A stretch of DNA of 18,917 bases from Pleurotus ostreatus/Saccharomyces cerevisiae fusant. Lineage: Eukaryota; Opisthokonta. The DNA lies in NCBI GenBank assembly GCA_024196135.1, contig JAMQCK010000620.1, positions 1-18,917 on the forward strand, in the 5' to 3' direction. Shown piece by piece: positions 8,605 to 16,270 of this stretch. Both the position numbers and the translations under genes were made by a program. The notes beneath the pieces are model-generated. The model did not search any database. It saw only the letters and a list, made by a program, of their open reading frames with translations, and had not been told where the DNA came from. Each line of letters starts with the position of its first letter. Position 1 is the stretch's first letter.

Positions 8605-11069
8605 TCACCCCAATTGCTCCGGCTCCGGCGCCCATTCATTCGGTATCCGCCCAATCGACCAGCCAACCTGCGGGCGCCCGTCAGTAAGTACGCTCTAGTC
8701 ATCTCGGAACCAGAACGGGAGAAGCACATCGTGTAGAACATCTGGACGCAAGGTGGAGTGTGGACGTGTATGAACCCAAGCCAACAGGAAGCACATCGCG
8801 CGAAGAGGAAGCACATAGTGCAAAGAGGAAGCACATAGTGCAAAAAGGAAGCGCATCTTGCAAATAAACCCACCTTAACCAGCGTCTCCATCGGCACGCG
8901 CGAGTTATCCAGCAAATCCTGGTCATACGCGACCGCGCCGCGCGGGAAGAGCGCGATCACGGTGCTGCCACCGTATGCGAAGTAACCGAGCTCGTCGCCC
9001 CGACGCACTTCACCCTCCTCACCCACCGTCCACCGTATACTACCCACAAGCAGCGCGCCGACGGCGACCAGCGCGACCGCTGCGCCTGAGTGCGCTTCCC
9101 GCATGTGCAAGACCGATCGAACGTTCGCGGTGAGGATGTCGAGGCCGGGCTGGTTGATCGCTTGGGGGTTTACTGGGGGTGGGGGGTTAGCTACAGTCTC
9201 GCGGCTTCATGATATGGGATGAAGCAAGTCGACTCCCGACTATCCACCCTCCACCCTCCACCCTCTACCCACTATAACATCCCACCCCACTCACCCGTAA
9301 AATACTCCCCCTCCACATCCTCCACCCGCCGCACCTCCCCATCAATCGGGCTATGGAAGCGGTGGTAGTCCGACGGCGCGAGGCGGAAGATGGCCACCGA
9401 CCCGCCGTCGTAGGCGCGTGCGGCGGCGCTGGTGGCGGGGACGTTAAGGAGCTGGGGGATGGTGAAGTTGCGGCCTTTGATCCTGGGGGAGGGGGTTAGT
9501 AATGGCGTACGGGGAGGGGTGAGCGCGAGTGTCTCGACAATCGGGAATGAAAGCTCAGGGTGATACAGGAGCGATAGGCTTCAAAGCAGATACGTCTACC
9601 ACTCACCAAAACTCGGTCGCCAAGTTTACATCCTCGTACACCGCTAGCCGCGAGTCGGCCATGCTGCACAGGCCGCGCTCGTCCGCCGCGTTCTGCACGG
9701 GGCGCGCGTCGGGGCGGAGTCGTCTGTCACGAGTGGGCGTGAGCATGAGTATGGGTGGTAGGGAGTATTCACGACCAGCCTCGCGCCATCGCTGACCCCC
9801 ATCCTCAAAAGCCATTGTCCAATTATGCACAAAACAGCTGTCATCGAAACCACGCAACTTGAAACCCACCACATAAGAGAAACAAACCCACCTATAGAAG
9901 AACTCATTAAAGCACCCATACTTGCTCAGGTCCTGCTCCAGCAGCTCCCCCGTGTCGATCTTGTACGTGCTGATGAAGCCCGGGATGGCGTGCGTGGAGG
10001 TGGGGGAGTCGTAGGTTTGTCCTTGCTGGATGTGGGTAGTCGGAGGTCAGTGAGTGTAGTTAGGACGTAGTTTGGAGAGTGTGAGTGTGGTGAGAGGGGC
10101 GAAGGTGTGGGTTAGAGGGAGCCAAACACATAGCAAGAATGGTGTAACAAACTAGCCTTGATGGACTGCTCCTTCAACAGTTTTTGCAGCCAGTCCATCT
10201 GGAGCATCTTCTTTTGGAGCGCGCCATAGAAGAGGAGATGCATGCCGATTCTGGGCGAGTGGGGTCGCGTTAGTTCAATGCTCCCTTGGCCGACGGACCG
10301 AGGCTGAACGTCAATCTGCGGGTGATCAAAGAGCGCACCTAGCATACAACGGCATATACTCAAACACTCTCTCGCCCGTCTCTCTGACGATCACATAGTT
10401 CCCGACGTGATATTTTGCTGCGAGGCGCTCCAACCATGGTATGCGCAGAGCCTGGATCGTCTCGAGGTCCGCGGTGGTGGCGAAGATGGTGTCGACGGCG
10501 AGGGTGAGGAGGGTGGAGGGATCGTGGGCGGAGGTGGTGGGGGTGGAGGGTGGGATTGTGGTGGTGGACGTTGTGTCGAGGGCAGAGGAGGCTTCGTTGA
10601 GAGTGAAGGCTGAAGCTGAAAGGCCGTCTGCTGGAGGGGAGGGTGTTGCCGTGTCCACAGCTCGCGGCCGATTGAACGACGCGGACAGCTCGACGAGCCG
10701 CGTGAGAGCGTCCGCGACCTCCTTCGCCTCAGCTTCGGGGTCGACGTCGGGCATATTCTCCGGCACGGTGATCACTTCGACGGGCTTGCCAGCGACGGAG
10801 GGGTAGCTTGCATCCGCGTCCGAGGGGTGACTTGCGCTCTCAGAAGTAGCGGGGACCGGCTGGTACGCTGATGAAGCGAGCGCTCGATACGCGACCGGGT
10901 CTTTCTCCCTTACCGGCGAGTGATCTTCCTCCGTTGTCCTTCGACCGTCTTTGGAGGTCCCTCTACAATCTGTATCGTACTTCTCATGCTGAAGGAGCTT
11001 CTGCGTTGGCCGGATCGCGTACTTGAGGCCGCTGAATGGGTTCGGGAGCGCGCCGAAGCAGGAGGGCAT
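8605..11069 (-). CDS. Phosphatidylserine decarboxylase family proenzyme (GGST type)
   Basis: Exons are 10339-11069, 10157-10250, 9892-10025, 9607-9723, 9295-9482, 8874-9172 and 8605-8667, joining to 1626 nt (541 aa). The first ~240 residues are Ser/Thr/Pro-rich and probably disordered. The catalytic part follows: MPLYARIGMHLLFYG, SIKQGQTYDSP, FNEFFYRRLRPDARPV, ADSRL with Asp343, YHRFHSP (398-404, His of the Asp-His-Ser triad), and YGGST with Gly490/Ser491 as the self-cleavage site. Cleavage gives a ~51-residue alpha chain with an N-terminal pyruvoyl group. GGST recalls yeast Psd2-type enzymes, but C2 domains and membrane segments are absent. It may make phosphatidylethanolamine; recruitment to amino-acid decarboxylation, as in the related PsiD, cannot be ruled out. 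The start at 11069 has a good context (ACC ATG) and is the first ATG. Intron 2 is GC-AG. Intron 6 has a minisatellite. Confidence 0.88.
8787..8866. repeat. 20-bp minisatellite, four copies, in the last intron of the decarboxylase gene
   Basis: Units begin at 8787, 8807, 8827 and 8847 on the plus strand (GGAAGCACATCGCGCGAAGA, GGAAGCACATAGTGCAAAGA, GGAAGCACATAGTGCAAAAA, GGAAGCGCATCTTGCAAATA). A diverged fifth copy (AGAAGCACATCGTG) lies near 8721. All are inside the 206-nt intron 8668-8873. Confidence 0.92.
9244..9271. repeat. CCACCCT heptamer repeat in decarboxylase intron 5
   Basis: Three exact tandem copies of CCACCCT (9244-9264) and one degenerate copy lie just inside the donor end of the 122-nt intron 9173-9294. 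It is probably simple-sequence drift in a pyrimidine-rich intron. Confidence 0.8.
10026..10156 (-). other. GC-AG intron in the decarboxylase gene
   Basis: The conserved sequence SIK-QGQTYDSP is obtained only if exon 2 ends AAG at 10157 and the intron begins GCTAGT (AAG|GCTAGT), with a normal CCAG acceptor at 10026. A GT-AG alternative (donor GTTTGT three bases downstream, acceptor CAAG) is in frame but gives KARQTYD, which fits the family less well. Confidence 0.6.
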
Positions 11070-11747
11070 GGTTGAGGGGAGGAGGAGGATAGGTGTCTTG
11101 AGCAAAGCGGAGAGGTACAGAGTGCGCCGTATGGGGAGGCGCTGAGGGCGCGATGGATGCGAAGGAGAACGCGGGAGGGCCAAGGGCAGGGGCGCTTGTG
11201 CGCAAGATCACGCGAGTTGGTGGGTATCAATCGAAGGCTGCTAGCTGTGGCTCGCCGTCCAGATGACCTAGGTGCGCGTGTCGTATGGCGGCAGGTGCCC
11301 GCGGCCGTGAGTGAAGGACCAGCGGCTGATGGTGGGAGGGAGCAAGCACGATGTCGTGCGCGACGTTGGACGCGACGAAGAAGCCGCCAAGAAGCCGGCG
11401 GCCCGGTCGTTATCGCCTCGATTCAGAGATAAGATTGTGATGTGATGAACTCCAGGTGCGTGGCGGCCATTTGTTTGGCGTTTATTTGTTTGCATCTTCT
11501 TTTCGACTGTCATATCTAATTTGCCCGAGTTTTCCTGTGTCCAAGTTACTATACTGCATGAAACGAGCGTACAGTTGTTCTCGCTGTCCCCGGACGATAT
11601 ACTGAGCGAGCTTCTGTCAATCTCGAGAGAGCGCAGTGATCAGGCTCGACAAATATTCGCGCATTGGGAGCGCCATTCGTTACATAAGGATAAGTAACAA
11701 ACATGATAGAGCTGTATGAAGGAGCAGTCAGCAGCATGGGGCGGTTG
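11070..11747. other. Intergenic: decarboxylase 5' region and MYND gene 3' end
   Basis: This 678-bp gap separates two minus-strand genes. In the 38 codons before the decarboxylase ATG the frame stays open and is Arg/Pro-rich, but its first possible start is TTG, so it is treated as 5' UTR. No TATA box stands out. Short open frames on both strands here have no recognisable features. Confidence 0.5.
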
Positions 11748-13646
11748 TTACGCGTCCAAGATCGCAAGGCCCGAAGCTGCTATATCTTCCTGATCCGCCG
11801 CCTCCTTTTCTGATTCCTCGAGCATCACGTCCAATTGGAATGCAACATCCATATCTTCAACCGTGACAATTCCCCACTCTCGCCAATAGATGACAAGTCT
11901 GGTCGTCCAGGCATCTTCGGGCGCCTTTACCTCAACAATCTTCACCTTGTGCGTGATCGCCGGTTCGCGGAGGTCGACGTGCAGTGCCATTCGATGACAG
12001 CGGTTTGGGTCCAAGGCCAGGGCCTCCTCGACGATGGAGCGCAGATTTCTCTGCATGTGAGCGACGGCGAGCGCGCAGATGAAGCGCCAGTCACGCTGGG
12101 ATATCCGAGCTATGTGAAGAGCTGAGCATATCCCAATTCCGCGCGCCATTAGCCGATGACTCACTGGCGGACCCGAAGCAACAAGTTCGGCGATGTTTTT
12201 CTTTCCAGTGAGCCCTTTGGCACCGCTCCGAGCAATACCAGGCATCTCTACCTTGGCACGCTAATGTCTTGATCCCGGGTTCAGTCAGTGACCGGGCGCA
12301 CTGACGGAGCAATTGTGAGTAAGGAGGCTGTGACGACGAGTAAAAACAGATCGCACCTCCGAGTACGAGCACTTTTCTCTCCCTTCTTTGAACATCAGCC
12401 TCGCATAGACGAGGACGCCGACGCGTTCGCAGTAGGCAGTTAAGCATTCCACGATGACCAGGTGTCGCTCGCTCGCTTGCTCTAGCTCAGGGATGAGGTC
12501 CGTCGTTTTTTGTTGGAATGCGCGCAGTACCCGCCAGGAGTTGAAGTCATCTGTGATGCAACGGACGACTCGCTGCACAGAGACAATAGTTTTCCGATCA
12601 TCGCAATGGTCCAATGCATTCAGAACCGTGGCAATGATGCCGTCGTTGATCGCCCACTCGACTGCCTTGTTATTGAGTGAGAATACGAGGAGGTTGCTGA
12701 GATAGGTGCATCCCGTCATCAGCGCCGGCCAATTGCGGGTGGCGATGTAGTGGTCCAGAAGATTGACGAGGGTGCGTATGTCTTCCCGAGGGCAGACGGT
12801 GACTTGAAGTTCGGGCGTAAGTGACAAGATACTGGCCAGGGCGAGGAGGTGCATGGAGACATAACGAAATTGCGTCCCATCCTGGAGGTAAAGGCCGTAG
12901 CGTGACACAACGCGGCAAAGGCGCCGCCGTTTGTTTTCAATCCTCTGGCGCACTGTGCTCCTGACGAGCTCGCTGGCCACGCCAGACGGCCCATCTTCCA
13001 CATTGATATGTTCTGCGAGATCGTACATGAGCTTCACGAGCCTCATCACCGCATCCCACGTCGGATTGGCGGTATACCGGAAGAGGTTGAGCCATAGGTC
13101 GACCAGATAGTCTATGGTGGGGGTAGTGAAGATGTATTCGTACATCTTTTCGTGGCTACCGTACATGCCTGGAAGGCAGACGGCGTGCAATAACGCCGTA
13201 ATAAGGCGGCAGAGCTTCTGATAACCATTCGCACCCGATACAGGATGCAGGTGACCGTTCATCGGGTGCAGTAGTTCCACCCAGTCAAGCGCCACAGGAA
13301 TGTAACTGCGTAAAAGTTCGTACACTCCACTGGCCGCTGGGGTGAAGGGGAAGTTGCCGAGATCTCCGCATATTGCGGCGAAGCAAAGAAGAGAATCGAT
13401 CGCCTTGTCAATCTGAGGATCTGTCTGAGAGAACAGACGGCGGTCCCTAATTGCTCGCGTTGGTGGTCCTTTGTCGAATTCAGCGAATGGGCACCCGTGG
13501 CGCAGCAGCGCGTCGAGCCTCTTGAGCAGGGATCGCAAGCGCGGCGAGTCGGTGTGCTCATAATCTGCGAGGTGAAACTTTCCGAATTCGACAGCGATAG
13601 AGATCAGCTCCTTCTTGGATGATGTGAGGTTGCGGCGAGGAGCCAT
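11748..13646 (-). CDS. MYND zinc-finger protein with a long helical N-terminal region
   Basis: Exons are 12357-13646, 12165-12300 and 11748-12121, joined by GT-AG introns of 56 and 43 nt to 1800 nt (599 aa). Residues 1-425 are helical and Leu-rich without a clear known domain, possibly armadillo-like. Residues 426-470 form a C-terminal MYND finger: Cys426-x4-Cys431, Cys445, Cys453, Cys457, WKEKH with His466, and Cys470. MYND fingers bind zinc and usually proline-rich peptides, and basidiomycetes have many such proteins of unknown role. The expected fourth Cys, three residues after Cys445, is Arg448 and the spacing to the next Cys is one residue short. After the finger comes ISQRDWRFICALAVAHMQ and an acidic tail (EESEKEAADQED). 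The fold downstream resembles other fungal MYND proteins, but no partner or target can be inferred. Confidence 0.82.
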
Positions 13647-13934
13647 GCCTGAGGTCCTGATGGTGGAGGGAGCGTAGGAAGGGATAGGGGCACAATCAGT
13701 GTGTCACTGTGACAGTTTGGAAAGTCACTACTTACCTTTTATAGGTGTCCATCGTCACGGTTGAACTTACGTAAGTCAATGTACGTGTGTGTGACAGGTT
13801 GATTGCAACTTGACCCTAACCAAGCAAGTACCCCCAACCGCTGAGTGACAGTACGTGCGTACATTTTGACCAGACCGTGGGCTGTTTCCCTGACATCAGC
13901 AGTGCTGGACTAATCCTATGCTACTTTTCCAGCT
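13647..13934. promoter_or_regulatory. Divergent promoter between the MYND and kinase-like genes
   Basis: The 288-bp region has a minus-strand TATA box (13736-13743) and a 12-bp palindrome ACTTACGTAAGT (13765-13776) whose core TTACGTAA matches the Yap/AP-1 type bZIP site. Three GTGACAG copies lie at 13709, 13791 and 13845. The first is half of a perfect inverted repeat TGTCAC-T-GTGACA (13702-13714). GTACG-TG-CGTAC (13851-13862) is another short dyad. Confidence 0.55.
13736..13743 (-). promoter_or_regulatory. TATA box of the MYND gene
   Basis: The minus strand reads TATAAAAG, an exact consensus, about 90 bp upstream of the ATG at 13646. Confidence 0.65.
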
Positions 13935-15020
13935 ATGGCTCCTGATGCAGCTCAGCCGTACGTTGCAACGGTAATTGTTAAACTGCCTTTACTCACTAAG
14001 TTCATCAGGGATGTATTCCCCGAATATTCTGAGGGGAAGGAGTTGCAACTCTTTTTAAAAGATGTTGGGCCATCTTCTACAGGAAAGATGCCCATCGCTT
14101 GCAAGATTGTAAAGGCATATCGTCCATTCACCATGTCTCCCGTCCTCCTCGTCTCCATCCTCCCATCTGCAGCATCCTCGGAGAATGGATGCTCTCTGCC
14201 TCCAACTGTCATTCTCAAACTCTACGACCGACGATGCTTCACCAACATCCGCTCTGACTTCGACGAAGGCAAACCGTGGTCCCTCGAGAAGGAAAAGGAA
14301 TATCGCCTTTACCTCGACGGCGTCTCCAACGGTTCTGCAACATCTCTCGACTTCGGAAGCCCGACATTCTTCTATGACAACGACGTCTCGGACGGCGAGT
14401 TCGAGGCGTATCTCCACCATGTGGCGCGAAAAACATTCGACGCGGAGCGCGCTGCCTACGAGCGCCTGCGGGAGCTACAGGGGAAGCTGCTGCCGACGCT
14501 GTATGGAGCTGTCGAGTACGAAGCTGTCATCCCCAACGTCCGCGATGACAGCGGAACAGTCACGGAGACAGTTCCTGGGCTCTTGCTGGAGTATGTCTCA
14601 TCGCTCTCTCTCCGGCAGCTTGTCGCCACTTGGAAGACGCGCGAACCACCGCTTCCAAACTCCATCCTCACCGCCCTGTGCAACGAAGCGGTGAAGGTCG
14701 TCGACCGCATCTCCGACTTCGAGGTGCTAAACGAGGACGTGCGGGTAGACAACTTCCTCATCCGCGAGGACTTCCTAGCCTCGGCTGCACGCGATGGAGA
14801 TGCTGCGGATGTTGACGGCGCGGTGGTCCTCATCGACCTCGGGCAGTGCCGCTTCAGGCGGGAGGATGAGAGTGATGACGAGTGGATCCAGGCTAAATGG
14901 TCACAGGACGAGACGGGCGCTATCGGATTCGTGCTTCTCAGTCTGGTGCGAGAGTTTGTAGGAGAGGATGTATGGAAGTACGAGAGGAGTCTCCGGTACT
15001 ACCGTCCATTGGAGGAGTGA
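13935..15020 (+). CDS. Degenerate protein kinase-like protein (basidiomycete type)
   Basis: A single 361-codon exon running to the TGA at 15018-15020. Kinase-fold landmarks are in order. VILKLYD has the ATP-binding Lys95, the alpha-C-like helix AERAAYERLRELQG has Glu176, the hinge is GLLLEYV, the catalytic loop is LNEDVRVDNFLI with Asp268 and Asn273, and VVLIDLG carries Asp301 in place of DFG. HRD is replaced by NED. This layout matches the large family of fungal kinase-like proteins annotated only as protein-kinase-like domain; some such proteins may be pseudokinases or phosphotransferases of the APH type. There is no signal peptide or membrane segment. CTAAT at 13910-13914 and TTTTCCAG ending two bases before the ATG look like the 3' end of an intron, so a 5' UTR intron or an upstream coding exon is possible. 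Confidence 0.78.
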   Translation: MAPDAAQPYVATVIVKLPLLTKFIRDVFPEYSEGKELQLFLKDVGPSSTGKMPIACKIVKAYRPFTMSPVLLVSILPSAASSENGCSLPPTVILKLYDRRCFTNIRSDFDEGKPWSLEKEKEYRLYLDGVSNGSATSLDFGSPTFFYDNDVSDGEFEAYLHHVARKTFDAERAAYERLRELQGKLLPTLYGAVEYEAVIPNVRDDSGTVTETVPGLLLEYVSSLSLRQLVATWKTREPPLPNSILTALCNEAVKVVDRISDFEVLNEDVRVDNFLIREDFLASAARDGDAADVDGAVVLIDLGQCRFRREDESDDEWIQAKWSQDETGAIGFVLLSLVREFVGEDVWKYERSLRYYRPLEE

Positions 15021-15587
15021 CAGTAGATCCCTAGCACTATGCGCCTTCCACGTCTTGCAAGCTCACATCCTTTATCTTCGCATGCTCGTCCTCCTGTAAT
15101 CACATTAACCAGCATTGCAAGGTTTTTAGAACATGGACATCGATATACTGCGTGGAAGATCTCTCTGAGGTACGCCGCCGAGGCAGAGCTGATCGGCGAG
15201 CACGGAACGCGATGGCCTTCAGGGGCCTGCCATCTTGCGAACCCCGTTCTCAAAAAAAGATTCAATCCATCCGTGTCGCCTTCATCTATGAATCCGTCGA
15301 ATGGGTGCCGATGGACGCGGGATTACTGCACAGATGTGGCGTACCGGATCGTGCACAGAATGGGCGATTGACAAGCACCCTCGAAGTCATGCCTGGGGGT
15401 GACCATATCTCCGCCGCTGCCTCGGTTTGGCGGGTGCTTGTGACTGGCATTGCCACGGGAGATTCGCACAGCGACTGATGGCCTTCCCTGGAACGATACA
15501 TAAGTAGAGCTCAAGGAAGATGGGACCACATTCGCCACCCAACCGAACACTCACCTGGACTATCTCTGCATACACCAGACCACAGGA
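15021..15587. other. Intergenic stretch with no supported gene
   Basis: It holds the 3' UTR of the kinase-like gene and the promoter of the small 96-aa gene. ATACATAAG at about 15497-15505 is a weak TATA-like element ~85 bp before the ATG at 15588. Short open frames on both strands show no recognisable features. Confidence 0.5.
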
Positions 15588-15931
15588 ATGCCGGTTCGTC
15601 ATCGTCCCATGCGAAAGTCAATCACTCACTAACGCGATGTCCTCAGAAGAAAGCGCCCTCCGTCAAAGACTACCTGAACGGGATCGACGTCTCCAAGGTC
15701 ACCTCGGGCCTTTGGGACCCCACCAAGCAATGGAACCGCCTTCATGGCGACGGCAAGTCGACCACAGGCGGCGCGTACCACATCGAGACCATGCTCGGCA
15801 GCGACGGCGTGTACAAGGCCAAGGTCGTCGGCCCTGGGGGATCTAGCTCGGTTTCGGCGAGCTGGCCTGCGGGCACCAAGCCGGCGCCGAGCGTCTCGCA
15901 AGTCATCGCGGCCCTCAAGGCCAACGCCTGA
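15588..15931 (+). CDS. Unrecognised 96-aa protein with a two-codon first exon
   Basis: Exon 1 is 15588-15593 (ATG CCG only). The intron 15594-15646 is 53 nt, begins GTTCGT, has a strong CACTAAC branch point and ends CCTCAG. Exon 2 is 15647-15931. The spliced frame is 291 nt and opens MPKKAPSVKDYLNGID, followed by WDPTKQWNRLHGDGKS, AYHIETMLGSDGVYKAKVVG and a C-terminal helix SVSQVIAALKANA. Third positions are strongly GC-rich (AAG, GGC, GTC), as in a well-expressed fungal gene. No signal peptide, membrane segment or known domain is visible. The product looks small, soluble and basic to neutral. I do not recognise the family. The splice start is inferred: without it the frame has no ATG upstream of its middle. 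It is convergent with SEC6. Confidence 0.68.
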
Positions 15932-16270
15932 GAGAGAATGCCACCAGATGTCTGTGCGTGGATCAGCACACCGTTTCTATGGTCATTTGACCGTCATACG
16001 GTTTCAGCAGTACCGTGAGGGGATGGTGCGGTCCATGAGGCACCATTGAAGTTCAAGGTTGTATGCTGTATGTCATGGTTCGGCCCTAGCGCAGGAGTGC
16101 AATGAAGATTTGTTGATGACTGTTGTACCACGAGTCTCGCAAATCAGGAGGGACGTCCATTCCAGAGCCGTAAATTGTGCAGATAAGGATACAATGCGAT
16201 GATGCTACAAGCAGGTGAGTGACCTGCGGTCGTGATAGGAGCCGCCAGACAACTACGGCATTTGGCACGT
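15932..16270. other. Convergent 3' intergenic region
   Basis: These 339 bp lie between two convergent stop codons and presumably hold both 3' UTRs. I see no other feature in them. Confidence 0.55.

Noticed and set aside
8787..8866. CRISPR-like array
   Set aside because: The units are directly adjacent with no spacers and lie in a eukaryotic intron, so this is a minisatellite.
11070..11183. Upstream extension of the decarboxylase resembling a mitochondrial presequence
   Set aside because: The extension would start at TTG, not ATG, and a good-context ATG lies at 11069. Open frame alone is not enough.
11268..11513. 81-codon minus-strand frame between the decarboxylase and MYND genes
   Set aside because: No recognisable domain or supporting splice structure; it falls where the decarboxylase promoter and 5' UTR are expected.
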